From: Agromyces sp. Leaf222
Lineage (GTDB): Bacteria; Actinomycetota; Actinomycetes; Actinomycetales; Microbacteriaceae
Direction: 5' to 3'
Length of the DNA: 64,000 bases
Assembly: GCF_001421565.1 (NCBI RefSeq)
Contig: NZ_LMKQ01000001.1
Location: 1,611,651 to 1,675,650 of the forward strand
Shown here: piece by piece, positions 25,106-35,698 of the stretch
How the letters are laid out: every line of letters begins with the position of its first letter
Numbering within the stretch: the stretch's first letter is position 1
Position numbers and translations under genes: made by a program
Notes under the pieces: model-generated
Told to the model about the DNA's origin: nothing
The model's input: only the letters and a program-made list of their open reading frames with translations
Databases searched by the model: none

Positions 25106-26457
25106 GATGCCGCGAATCCGGATCGGTCGAGCTCCCGGAGGAGCTCGAGGGTGAACTGGATGTGGTGCAGGTAGTCGTCGACGTAGCCGTGCTCGTCGAA
25201 GCCGTGCATGTTGCCGGCGGGGCGCAGCGTGCCGGTCGGCGAGATGAGCGGCGCACCCAGGTGCTCGAGGAAGAACGCGCCGGGGCCGGAGCCGGTCATG
25301 ACCTCGTAGATCACGGGCTCGCCGTCGAACGCCGTGCGTGCCGCGTTCACGACCGAGGTCGCGAAGGGGGTGTCGACGGGGGAGAACGCCGGCTTCATGG
25401 TGCGGATGAGGCCGACCTCGATGTCGGGGTTCGTGGTCGCGAGGTGCGCGCGCAGCGTCTCGAAGCAGGTGTCAGGATCCATGCCGGGCACGAGCCCGAA
25501 GCGCACGCGGGCCTCGCAGCCTGCGGCGATGCTCTGCCGGATCGACGGGTCGACCTCGAAGCCCGAGAGGCTCATCGACGGGGCGAAGATGAAGCGCTCC
25601 TTCAGCCGTTCGATCGCATGGGGCTGCAACGGATCGATGCCCTCGATCGCGATCGACGGACCCGGCAGGCTCAACTCCTGCACACGTGCGCGGGCGGCCT
25701 CGTCGGGCACGAGCGCACCGTCGGTGAACCCCGGGATCGCGATCAGGCCGTCGTCGTCGAGGAAGGAGCTGATGACGCGCATCATCTCGAGCGGAGCGGA
25801 ACGCACGACCGGGGAGTACGACGGATGCTGGTTCGCGTCGAGCACCGTGAGGCTGAGGCTGACCTCGAGTGCCCCGCGGCAACCGAACCCGATCGCGGGA
25901 CGGCCGTCCTCCTCGCGGAGGTAGCTCTCCCAGAGGCAGGCATCCGAACGCAGCAGCGCGCTGTGCTCGGCGAGCACTGCGTCGAGCCCGGGACTCCCGA
26001 TCTCCTCGCATGGGTCGGCCATGAAGATGATGCTGAACGGCAGTCCGTCCGGATGCTCCTGCTCGAACAGCGTGAGCGCGCGCAGGCGGCTCGTGACATC
26101 CGCCTTGTCGTCGCAGGCACCGCGGGCGTACATCGCCCCGTCGACGATCTCGGCCGCGAACGGCGGCGAGGACCAACGGCCCTCGTCGCCCGCCGGCTGC
26201 ACGTCGTAGTGGTTGTAGAGCAGCAGCGTGCGCTCGGAGAGCCCGCGCCGGAACCCGACCACGACCGGGCCGTGCCCGGGGATCTCGAAGCGCTCGATGC
26301 GATCCATCAACGGCGTCAGGCGTCCCTCGAGCCAGTCGGCCGCGTCGGCGATGGCATCGAGATCACCGGAGACGGTGGGGAACCGGCAGAACGCCTGCCA
26401 GTCCTGGACGCTCTCGGCCGCGCCGTCGACGATTCGGGGGTCGAGCACCACGCTCAT
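25102..26457 (-). CDS. M20-family metallopeptidase (dipeptidase/deacylase type)
   Basis: 451 residues. Zinc-binding and catalytic residues of the M20 family are visible: LLLYNHYDVQP (His, Asp), YARGACDDKADV (bridging Asp), ADPCEEIGSPG (Glu base and Glu ligand), and the late GNMHGFDEHGY (His). Residues about 190-310 are the lid/dimerisation domain. It is close to the carnosinase/CNDP-like dipeptidases, so cleavage of dipeptides delivered by the neighbouring transporter is likely. The ATG overlaps the stop of the M24 peptidase by four bases (ATGA). Confidence 0.87.
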   Translation of the reverse strand: MSVVLDPRIVDGAAESVQDWQAFCRFPTVSGDLDAIADAADWLEGRLTPLMDRIERFEIPGHGPVVVGFRRGLSERTLLLYNHYDVQPAGDEGRWSSPPFAAEIVDGAMYARGACDDKADVTSRLRALTLFEQEHPDGLPFSIIFMADPCEEIGSPGLDAVLAEHSALLRSDACLWESYLREEDGRPAIGFGCRGALEVSLSLTVLDANQHPSYSPVVRSAPLEMMRVISSFLDDDGLIAIPGFTDGALVPDEAARARVQELSLPGPSIAIEGIDPLQPHAIERLKERFIFAPSMSLSGFEVDPSIRQSIAAGCEARVRFGLVPGMDPDTCFETLRAHLATTNPDIEVGLIRTMKPAFSPVDTPFATSVVNAARTAFDGEPVIYEVMTGSGPGAFFLEHLGAPLISPTGTLRPAGNMHGFDEHGYVDDYLHHIQFTLELLRELDRSGFAAS

Positions 26458-27617
26458 GCCCCGCGCGAGATCGCGACCGGCGTGAGGTCGTACGGGTAGT
26501 CGGTGATGAGCTCGTACCCGGTCTCGGTGACGAGCACGATGTCCTCGAGGCGGACGCCGCCGAAGCCCTGCCGGTAGCAGCCGGGTTCGATCGCGATGAC
26601 GTCGCCGGCGACGAGCACCGCGTCGTTCTGGCCGAGGCCGGGAGCCTCGTGCACCTCGAGGCCGATGCCGTGTCCGAGGCTGTGGAAGTAGCCCTCGATC
26701 AACACCTCGCCGGGGGCCTTCGTCAGCTGGGTCGGCTGCCCGGCCTCGATCATCGGCTCGCAGGAGATGCGGTGGAGCTCCGCGACCGGGAGCCCGGGGC
26801 GGATCGCCTCGAGCGTGCGGTCGAAGGACTCCTTCACGATACGGAAGTACATCGCGAGCTCGTCGTTCACCTCGCCCTTGACGAACGTGCGCGTCATGTC
26901 GGAGTTGCCGCCGGACTCGACGTCGCGCGGGCAGATGTCGACCGTGACCGGTTCGCCCTCGAAGATCTGGCCGGAGCCGGCGTGGTGGCCGATGCAGGTC
27001 TGCTCGCCGTGCGCGACGATGAGTCCCGCGTCGTCGCAGCCGTTCTTGAGGAATGCCGCGCGGATGCCGAGCTTGAGGTTCTCGCAGGTCAGCGGCTCGC
27101 CGTCGAGCAGCAGCCCGCCGTCGGCGGCGATGGTGGCACGCTCGAGGGCCGCGGCGACGCTGGCCACGCCGGCCTCCGCGGCGATCTGAGCCCTGCGGAT
27201 GCCGGCGAGCTCGGCGGGGTTCTTCACGCGCCGCCGTGCGACGAACTCGTCGCGGTCGACGCGGAGCACGATGCCGTTGGCGCGCAGGTGGTCGGCGACC
27301 TCGAGCGGGAAGGAGGGCGGCACGATCGCCTCGGCGATGTCGATGCGCCGGCACGCCTCGACCAGCGAGTTGAGCTCGGCGGTGTCCGGGTCCTGGCCCT
27401 CGGCCCTGAACGCGTCGTACCCGAGCGTCTCGAGCGGGAAGACCGTCATGCCGTCGATGGCCTGCATGCGGGCGACTTCGAGCGACTTGATGGCGGTGTA
27501 CTGGCGACCGTCGACCTCTGCGTAGAGGAACGGGTCGTGCACCTCGTTGGTGATCACGTGCCGCATGTCGGCGGCCATGGTGTTCGAGTACATCAGGATC
27601 GGGGTGGTCGTGGGCAT
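26454..27617 (-). CDS. M24-family metallopeptidase (Xaa-Pro peptidase type)
   Basis: 387 residues. A creatinase N-terminal domain (to about residue 145) precedes a pita-bread catalytic domain with the dinuclear metal ligands: VDICPRDVESGGNSDMTRTF (two Asp), LGHGIGLEVHEAPG (His), AIEPGCY (Glu) and RLEDIVLVTETG (Glu). It should release N-terminal residues before proline or split Xaa-Pro dipeptides. The start at 27617 (MPTTTPIL) fits the family better than an upstream in-frame ATG at 27734, which would lie inside the promoter. First gene of the M24-M20-Lrp operon. Confidence 0.86.
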   Translation of the reverse strand: MPTTTPILMYSNTMAADMRHVITNEVHDPFLYAEVDGRQYTAIKSLEVARMQAIDGMTVFPLETLGYDAFRAEGQDPDTAELNSLVEACRRIDIAEAIVPPSFPLEVADHLRANGIVLRVDRDEFVARRRVKNPAELAGIRRAQIAAEAGVASVAAALERATIAADGGLLLDGEPLTCENLKLGIRAAFLKNGCDDAGLIVAHGEQTCIGHHAGSGQIFEGEPVTVDICPRDVESGGNSDMTRTFVKGEVNDELAMYFRIVKESFDRTLEAIRPGLPVAELHRISCEPMIEAGQPTQLTKAPGEVLIEGYFHSLGHGIGLEVHEAPGLGQNDAVLVAGDVIAIEPGCYRQGFGGVRLEDIVLVTETGYELITDYPYDLTPVAISRGA

Positions 27618-27691
27618 CGTCGGGACTCTTCTCTCTGCCGGGTGGGAGGCGGTGCACGACAGCTCTATCGATCTCCGCTCGGGGCGATACA

Positions 27692-27720
27692 AGCATAGGT
27701 GGGAATGCGGAAAAAGCCAA
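27692..27720 (-). promoter_or_regulatory. Promoter of the peptidase-Lrp operon
   Basis: TTGGCT (27715-27720) is 17 bases from TATGCT (27692-27697) on the minus strand, about 75 bases upstream of the chosen ATG. Confidence 0.55.
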
Positions 27721-27931
27721 TGCATGTAAGCCAAAAACCGATTCTAGCCTGACATCGTGAGTGCCGTGAGGCGGTGGTCGGCGCCCTGAATGGGTCAGGC
27801 GCACGAGATTCGAACGATTCGTCATTCGGCACCGATTACTTGCATGGATGCCCCGAACACGCAAAGAATGCGAGCCTCGAGGAAAATCCTGTCGTCAAAC
27901 ATTGCCGGTCTATAACACTTTGGATTTCGAT

Positions 27932-27960
27932 TTGGGCGTGTGTGGCTGGCTGTTTAGTCT
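27932..27960 (+). promoter_or_regulatory. Promoter of the peptide ABC transporter operon
   Basis: TTGGGC (27932-27937), 17 bases, TAGTCT (27955-27960), some 65 bases upstream of the first gene. A second AT-rich box TATAAC at 27911-27916 lacks a good partner. Confidence 0.45.
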
Positions 27961-28029
27961 CTTCCCTAACAGCAACGGATCTGGGCCCTACCGTGCGCAG
28001 ATTCCGTTCACCTGAATCCTGGAGGAACA

Positions 28030-29649
28030 TTGAAGAGATCACGTATCGGGATCGGCGCCATCGCGTTGTTCTCGGTCGCTGCACTGGGGCTTGCGGGCTG
28101 CAGCAGCGACAGCGGCACCGAAAGCACCGACTCGGCCAGCTCGTCCGCCATCGTCTCGACGAACGGCAACGAGCCTCAGGCGCCCCTGGTGACGACCGGC
28201 ACCACCGAGGTCGGCGGCGGCAAGATCCTCACGTCGATCTACGCCGGACTCGTCAGCTACAACGCCGACGGCTCCATCGTCAACGAGGTCGCCGACTCGA
28301 TCGAGTCCGACGACGCGACGACCTGGACCGTCAAGCTCAAGGACGGCTGGACCTTCACGAACGGCGAAGCCGTCACGTCCCAGTCGTTCATCGACGCCTG
28401 GAACTACGGCGCGAAGTTCAGCAACGCCCAGGGCTCGTCCTACTTCTTCGACAACATCGTCGGCTTCAGCTACACCGAGGACACCGAGCTGACCGGTCTG
28501 AAGGCCGTCGATGACACGACCTTCACCGTCGAGCTCTCCTCGCCCGAGGCCGACTGGCCCCTGCGTCTCGGCTACACGGCCTACATGCCGCTTCCGTCGG
28601 TCGCCTTCGAGGACATCGAGGCGTTCGGTGAGAACCCCATCGGCAACGGCCCGTACATGCTCGCCGAAGAGGGCGCATGGAACCACGACGTCGAGATCAA
28701 CCTGATCACCAACCCCGACTACGACGGCGTTCGCAAGCCCGTCAACGGCGGTCTGGACATCCGGTTCTACACCTCGCAGGACGCCGCGTACGCGGATGTC
28801 CAGGCAGGCAACCTCGACGTCCTCGACGCCGTTCCGGACACCCAGTTCGAGAACTACGAGGCTGAGTTCGGCGACCGTGCCGTGAACCAGCCCGCAGCGA
28901 TCTTCCAGGCGTTCAACATCCCCTACTACCTCGAGCACTGGACCGGCGAAGAGGGCAAGCTGCGTCGTGCTGCCATCTCGATGTCGATCGACCGCGGCGA
29001 GATCACCGATGTCATCTTCCAGGGAACCCGCACGCCGGCGACCGACTTCACGTCGCCGGTCATCGACGGCTACTCGGACGCGCTCGAGGGCGCCGAGGTG
29101 CTCGAGTTCAACCCCGACGAGGCGAAGAAGCTGTGGGCCGAGGCCGACGCCATCGCGCCCTACGGCGACACCGTCTTCACGCTCGCGTACAACGCCGACG
29201 GCGGCCACCAGGCCTGGGTCGACGCGGTGACCAACAGCATCAAGAACACGCTGGGCATCAACGCCGAAGGAAAGTCGTACCCCGACTTCAAGTCGGCGCT
29301 CGACGACCGAGTGAACGCGAAGCTCGACGGTGCGACCCGCGCCGGCTGGCAGGCGGACTACCCCTCGCTGTACAACTTCCTCGCCCCGCTCTACCAGACC
29401 GGTGCCGGATCGAACTACGAGGGCTACACCAGCGAAGAGTTCGACTCGCTCCTCAAGGAGGGCTCGAAGTCGGCGACCGTCGAGGAAGCCACCACGAAGT
29501 ACCAGGAAGCTCAGGAAGTCCTGCTCAAGGACCTGCCGACCATTCCGCTGTGGTACTCCAACGTCACCGGCGTCTCGGGTGACACCGTCGACAACGTGGA
29601 GTTCGGCTGGGATTCCGTGCCGCTCTACTACGCAGTCACCAAGGGTTAG
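28030..29649 (+). CDS. Oligopeptide ABC transporter substrate-binding lipoprotein (family 5)
   Basis: 539 residues. A signal peptide ends in a lipobox (ALGLAGC, Cys at about residue 22), so the protein is lipid-anchored outside. The rest is a family 5 binding protein (DppA/OppA type): AGLVSYNADGSIVNEVADS, WTVKLKDGWTFTNGEAVTSQSF, NPIGNGPYML. It should capture peptides for the permease. The start is a TTG, supported by GGAGG five bases upstream. Ser/Thr-rich linker after the lipobox. Confidence 0.9.
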   Translation: MKRSRIGIGAIALFSVAALGLAGCSSDSGTESTDSASSSAIVSTNGNEPQAPLVTTGTTEVGGGKILTSIYAGLVSYNADGSIVNEVADSIESDDATTWTVKLKDGWTFTNGEAVTSQSFIDAWNYGAKFSNAQGSSYFFDNIVGFSYTEDTELTGLKAVDDTTFTVELSSPEADWPLRLGYTAYMPLPSVAFEDIEAFGENPIGNGPYMLAEEGAWNHDVEINLITNPDYDGVRKPVNGGLDIRFYTSQDAAYADVQAGNLDVLDAVPDTQFENYEAEFGDRAVNQPAAIFQAFNIPYYLEHWTGEEGKLRRAAISMSIDRGEITDVIFQGTRTPATDFTSPVIDGYSDALEGAEVLEFNPDEAKKLWAEADAIAPYGDTVFTLAYNADGGHQAWVDAVTNSIKNTLGINAEGKSYPDFKSALDDRVNAKLDGATRAGWQADYPSLYNFLAPLYQTGAGSNYEGYTSEEFDSLLKEGSKSATVEEATTKYQEAQEVLLKDLPTIPLWYSNVTGVSGDTVDNVEFGWDSVPLYYAVTKG

Positions 29650-29672
29650 TCTCTAGTAGTCAAATCCCGAAA

Positions 29673-29710
29673 CATGATGTCCGGGGCGGGTCACCGCCCC
29701 GGACTTCATG
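29673..29710 (+). terminator. Strong hairpin between binding-protein and permease genes
   Basis: An 11-bp GC stem (GTCCGGGGCGG at 29679-29689 with 29694-29704) is extended, after one mismatch, by five more pairs to 29673-29710. It is followed by few U residues. It sits inside the operon after the binding-protein gene, where partial termination or 3' protection gives an excess of binding protein over permease. Confidence 0.7.
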
Positions 29711-29766
29711 ATGAACGAACATGAATAGAACGTGATGATCTCACTAACCTCCGCAGGAGGCCGTTG

Positions 29767-30696
29767 ATGCTCCGTTACACCGGCAAACGGCTCCTGCAGC
29801 TCATTCCCGTCTTCTTCGGCGCGACCTTCCTGATCTATTTCATGGTGTTCGCCCTGCCCGGAGATCCCATCCTGGCGCTCTTCGGCGACCGCCCGCCGGC
29901 ACCCGCGGTGATCGAGCAGATTCGTCAGCAGTACCACCTCGACGAGCCGTTCATCGTTCAGTACTTCCTCTACATCGGCGGGCTCTTCCAGGGCGATCTC
30001 GGAACGACCTACTCGGGGCGTCCCGTCTCCGAGGTGCTCGCTCAGGCGTTCCCCATCACGCTTCGGCTCGCACTCCTCGCACTCTTCTTCGAGGCGGTCG
30101 CCGGAATCTTCGTCGGTCTCGTCGCCGGCCTCCGCAAGGGCAAGTTCTTCGATTCGACCGCTCTGGTCGTGAGCCTGCTCCTGATCTCCGTGCCGACCTT
30201 CGTCGTCGGCTTCGTCCTGCAGATCGTCGTGGGCATCAACCTGGGCTGGGCCAGCCCGACGGTGAGTGCACAGGCCCCGTGGAACGAACTCGTGCTGCCG
30301 GCCATCGTGCTCGCGTCCGTGTCGTTCGCCTACATCGTCCGCCTGACGCGAAGCAGCGTCTCCGACAACCTGTCGGCCGACTATGTGCGCACCGCCACGG
30401 CGAAGGGCCTCCCGCGTCGACGGGTCGTCAGCGTCCACGTCCTCCGCAACTCGCTCATCCCCGTCGTCACCTTCCTCGGCGTGGACCTCGGCTCCCTGAT
30501 GGTCGGCGCGATCGTCACCGAGGGAATCTTCAACATCAACGGCGTCGGTGGAACCGTCTATCGGGCGATCACCCTCGGCGAAGGCCCGACGGTCGTCTCG
30601 TTCGTCGCGGTGATGGTGATCATCATCATGCTCGCCAACCTGCTCGTCGACCTTCTCTACGCCGTGCTCGACCCGAGGATCCGTTATGTCAGCTAA
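29767..30696 (+). CDS. Peptide ABC transporter permease (DppB-like)
   Basis: About 309 residues with six membrane helices. N-terminal RYTGKRLLQLIPVFFGATFLIYFMV is typical of DppB/OppB, and the cytosolic coupling loop is ADYVRTATAKGLPRRRVVSVHVLRNSLIP (EAA motif). AGGAGG lies six bases before the ATG at 29767; a TTG one codon earlier is less likely. The end overlaps the next permease by 11 bases. Confidence 0.92.
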   Translation: MLRYTGKRLLQLIPVFFGATFLIYFMVFALPGDPILALFGDRPPAPAVIEQIRQQYHLDEPFIVQYFLYIGGLFQGDLGTTYSGRPVSEVLAQAFPITLRLALLALFFEAVAGIFVGLVAGLRKGKFFDSTALVVSLLLISVPTFVVGFVLQIVVGINLGWASPTVSAQAPWNELVLPAIVLASVSFAYIVRLTRSSVSDNLSADYVRTATAKGLPRRRVVSVHVLRNSLIPVVTFLGVDLGSLMVGAIVTEGIFNINGVGGTVYRAITLGEGPTVVSFVAVMVIIIMLANLLVDLLYAVLDPRIRYVS

Positions 30697-31633
30697 TCGC
30701 GAACCGCAACCGCACTTCGTCGCCGAGCTCGAAGACACGCCGATTCAGCCCATCGATCGACTCGATGAGACCGAGAAGGCACGCAGCACCTGGTCCGACG
30801 CATGGGAATCGATGCGTCGTCGTCCGGCTTTCTGGATCTCCGCGATCCTCATCTTCGTGATCGTCGTGATCGCCCTGTTCCCGAGCTGGTTCACGTGGTA
30901 TCCGCCGAACTCCGAATGCTTCCTCAAGAACAGCAACGGCCCGCCCGAGCCCGGGCATCCCTTCGGCTTCACGCGACAGGGCTGCGACGTGTACTCCCGC
31001 ACCATCTTCGGCACCCAGGCCTCCGTGACGGTCGGCCTGCTCGCGACGATCATGGTCACGCTCTTCGGCGTGGTGATCGGTGCCATCGCCGGTTACTACG
31101 GCGGATGGCTCGACGCGGTCGTGTCGCGCGTCGGCGACATCTTCTTCGCGATCCCCACCGTGCTCGGTGCGATCGTCCTCATGACGGTGCTCCCCGACCG
31201 CAGCCCGGCCACCGTCGCCATGGTGCTCGCCTTGTTCGCCTGGCCGCAGATCGCGCGAATCATGCGCGGCTCGGTGTTGTCCGCGAGCAAGTCCGACTAC
31301 GTGACCGCCTCGGTCGCACTCGGCGTCTCGCGCTTCCGGATCCTCGTGAACCACGTCGTCCCCAACGCGATCTCACCGGTGATCGTGGTGGCCACGGTGT
31401 CGCTCGGAACGTTCATCGTTGCCGAATCGACCCTGTCGTTCCTCGGAATCGGCCTCCCGCCCGACGTGATGTCGTGGGGTAACGACATCGGTCAGGCGCG
31501 AACGTCGATCCTCAGCAACCCGATGGTCATGTTCTATCCCGCCGCCGCCCTGTCGATCACCGTGCTGTCGTTCCTGATGCTCGGTGACGTCGTGAGCGAC
31601 GCACTCGACCCGAAGGAGAGGGCGCGCCGATGA
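30686..31633 (+). CDS. Peptide ABC transporter permease (DppC-like)
   Basis: 315 residues, six helices, with a ~50-residue cytosolic N-terminus. The EAA coupling loop is SDYVTASVALGVSRFRILVNHVVPNAISPVI. The large outer loop after helix 1 contains two Cys (NSECFLKN, RQGCDVYSRT) that could be disulfide-bonded. It pairs with the DppB-like subunit. Its stop overlaps the ATPase start (ATGA). Confidence 0.92.
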   Translation: MSANREPQPHFVAELEDTPIQPIDRLDETEKARSTWSDAWESMRRRPAFWISAILIFVIVVIALFPSWFTWYPPNSECFLKNSNGPPEPGHPFGFTRQGCDVYSRTIFGTQASVTVGLLATIMVTLFGVVIGAIAGYYGGWLDAVVSRVGDIFFAIPTVLGAIVLMTVLPDRSPATVAMVLALFAWPQIARIMRGSVLSASKSDYVTASVALGVSRFRILVNHVVPNAISPVIVVATVSLGTFIVAESTLSFLGIGLPPDVMSWGNDIGQARTSILSNPMVMFYPAAALSITVLSFLMLGDVVSDALDPKERARR

Positions 31634-33366
31634 GCAATGCGACCGCAGCCAACGCTCCGTCCAGTGGGACGCCGCTGCTCCAGATCCGCAACCTCGAGGT
31701 CGGGTTCCGTACCCAGCGCGGCGTCGTCCCCGCGGTCCGCGGAATCGACATCACCCTGCAGCAGGGCGAGACCCTCGCGATCGTCGGCGAGTCCGGTTCG
31801 GGCAAGTCGACGACCGCGCAGTCGATCATCGACCTCCTGCCGGGCACCGGAAAGGTGACGGGCGGTGAGATCCTCTTCGATGGAGTGGACCTCACGAAGC
31901 TCTCGCCGTCGGCCATCCAGTCCATCCGCGGCCGGCTGATCGGGTACGTTCCCCAAGACCCGATGTCCAACCTGAATCCCGTGCTGAAGATCGGCTTCCA
32001 GGTCGAGGAGGCCATCAAGGCCAACAACCTCGCGCAGGGCAAGGCCGCTCGCGAGCGCACGATCGAGGTCCTGCAGGAGGCGGGGCTCGCCGACGCCGAC
32101 CAGCGGCTCAAGCAGTACCCGCACCAGTTCTCGGGCGGCATGCGGCAGCGCGTGCTGATCGGCATCGGACTCTCGGCGCGGCCCAAGCTGCTCATCGCCG
32201 ATGAGCCGACCTCCGCCCTCGACGTGACCGTCCAGCGCCAGATCCTCGATCACCTGGGCACGCTCACCGCGGAATACGGCACGTCCGTGCTCTACATCAC
32301 CCACGACCTCGGCCTGGCCGCGGAACGCGCAGACCAGCTCGTGGTGATGTACAAGGGCAAGATCGTCGAGTCCGGGCCGTCGGTCGAGATCCTGCAGAAC
32401 CCGCAGCACCCGTACACGCAGCGACTCATCGCCGCGGCCCCGAGCCTCGCATCCAAGCGCATCGAGGCCACCAGGGTCACCGGTCACGAGCCCGACGAGA
32501 TCTTCAGCGCGGGGTCCGACGACCTGACGCTGATCGAGCGCGCCGAGAGCCGCGAACGCGAGGACACGCGCGAGGACTTCATCTCGGTGAAGAACGTCTC
32601 GAAGCTCTACAAGGTCCGCCAGTCCAGCTTCAAGTCCATCGATCTGCTCGCCGTGAACGACGTGAGCTTCGACGTCAAGAAGGGCACCACGACCGCGATC
32701 GTGGGCGAGTCCGGATCCGGCAAGTCGACGATGGCCAAGCTGATCCTCCAGCTCGAGGCGCCGACCTCCGGATCGGTCAGCTTCGACGGACGAGACGTCG
32801 GTTCATTGCGCGGGCGCGACGTGCTCGCCTTCCGGCGCCGTGTCCAGCCGGTCTTCCAGGACCCGTACGGTTCGCTCGATCCGCAGTACAGCGTCGGCAA
32901 CACCATCGCCGAGCCGCTGAAGGTGCACGGCATCGGCACCGCCAAGGAGCGCAACGCACGCGTGCTCGAACTGCTCGACCAGGTGTCGCTGCCTTCGGCC
33001 ACCCGTCACCGCTATCCGAGCGAGCTGTCGGGCGGTCAGCGTCAGCGCATCGCGATCGCGCGCGCCCTGGCGCTGAAGCCCGACGTCCTCGTGCTCGACG
33101 AGGCGGTCTCGGCGCTCGACGTGCTGGTGCAGGGGCAGATCCTGAACCTGCTCACCGAGCTGCAGGCCGAGCTCTCGCTCACGTACCTCTTCATCACCCA
33201 CGACCTCGCGGTCGTGCGTCTCGTCGCGGACAACGTGTGCGTGATGCAGAAGGGACGCATCGTGGAAGCGGCGACGACCGACGAGGTGTTCGAGCAACCC
33301 GCTCAGCAGTACACCCGGGATCTGCTCGCAGCCATCCCCGGCGCGGGCATCGAGCTCGCGAGCTGA
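31630..33366 (+). CDS. Peptide ABC transporter ATPase, two fused nucleotide-binding domains
   Basis: 578 residues made of two complete ABC domains (DppD-DppF fusion). Domain 1: Walker A GESGSGKST near residue 55, signature FSGGMRQRV, Walker B LLIADEPTSALD. Domain 2: Walker A GESGSGKST near residue 360, signature LSGGQRQRI, Walker B VLVLDEAVSALD. Each domain ends with the peptide-transporter extension (QHPYTQRLIAAAP; AQQYTRDLLAAIPG). Domain 2 has VSALD where domain 1 has TSALD. Last gene of the operon; a strong hairpin follows. Confidence 0.93.
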   Translation: MSNATAANAPSSGTPLLQIRNLEVGFRTQRGVVPAVRGIDITLQQGETLAIVGESGSGKSTTAQSIIDLLPGTGKVTGGEILFDGVDLTKLSPSAIQSIRGRLIGYVPQDPMSNLNPVLKIGFQVEEAIKANNLAQGKAARERTIEVLQEAGLADADQRLKQYPHQFSGGMRQRVLIGIGLSARPKLLIADEPTSALDVTVQRQILDHLGTLTAEYGTSVLYITHDLGLAAERADQLVVMYKGKIVESGPSVEILQNPQHPYTQRLIAAAPSLASKRIEATRVTGHEPDEIFSAGSDDLTLIERAESREREDTREDFISVKNVSKLYKVRQSSFKSIDLLAVNDVSFDVKKGTTTAIVGESGSGKSTMAKLILQLEAPTSGSVSFDGRDVGSLRGRDVLAFRRRVQPVFQDPYGSLDPQYSVGNTIAEPLKVHGIGTAKERNARVLELLDQVSLPSATRHRYPSELSGGQRQRIAIARALALKPDVLVLDEAVSALDVLVQGQILNLLTELQAELSLTYLFITHDLAVVRLVADNVCVMQKGRIVEAATTDEVFEQPAQQYTRDLLAAIPGAGIELAS

Positions 33367-33395
33367 GTCAGCCGCGACGCCCGCCTGGAGCGAAC

Positions 33396-33435
33396 GAGAA
33401 CGCCCGGCATCCGACCACGGATGCCGGGCGTTCTC
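33396..33435 (+). terminator. Terminator of the peptide transporter operon
   Basis: A perfect 18-bp stem (33396-33413 with 33418-33435) closes on an ACCA loop. Its centre again contains GGCATCC/GGATGCC. Confidence 0.85.
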
Positions 33436-33465
33436 GGTTCTCAGGTGAACACGGCCTCGGCACGG

Positions 33466-33471
33466 TAGGCT
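33466..33471 (+). promoter_or_regulatory. Candidate -10 box for typA
   Basis: TAGGCT about 134 bases upstream of typA, just past the terminator. The -35 element is weak. Confidence 0.35.
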
Positions 33472-33604
33472 TGTCGGGCGCGGGCCGTCGATCTCGGCTG
33501 CGCATCCCCAGACCTTCATCAAAGCGCTTCCCGCGTTCTCCGTCGTGCCGCCCTCGCGGCCGAGGGGCGCGGCATCCGAAGCCCACCAGCCCAGAGGACC
33601 GAAC

Positions 33605-35509
<1,905 letters not shown>

Positions 35510-35522
35510 CCCCTGCGAACGA

Positions 35523-35560
35523 GGGCGGATGCCGCGGGCCATGGCCTGCGGCATCCGCCC
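35523..35560 (+). terminator. Terminator of typA
   Basis: GGGCGGATGCCGC (35523-35535) pairs with GCGGCATCCGCCC (35548-35560), 13 perfect base pairs, followed by TTCTCC. The loop itself contains GGCCATGGCC. Confidence 0.82.
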
Positions 35561-35627
35561 TTCTCCATACCGGTGAGACGCGTCCGAAGCGTCGGCGCAC
35601 ACGGGTTGCGGAGGAGAAGTTGAGGGT

Positions 35628-35656
35628 TTGTACAGAAACGTTTCATACGTTGGAAT
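35628..35656 (+). promoter_or_regulatory. Promoter with embedded palindrome before the M23 peptidase gene
   Basis: TTGTAC (35628-35633), 17 bases, TGGAAT (35651-35656). The spacer holds the perfect palindrome GAAACGTTTC (35635-35644), a likely operator placed where a bound repressor would block polymerase. Confidence 0.45.
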
Positions 35657-35698
35657 GGTTCACCTGGACGCCCCCGACCGGAAACACCTGCTCCACCT

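Larger units (their letters stand above)
27618..28029. other. AT-richer divergent control region of the peptide island
   Basis: 412 bases between the peptidase operon and the transporter operon, clearly less GC-rich than its flanks from about 27700 to 28000. It holds one promoter in each direction and an imperfect inverted repeat around 27779-27801 (GCGCCCTGA ... TCAGGCGC). No gene is convincing. This is the natural place for an Lrp-type regulator to act on both operons. Confidence 0.55.
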
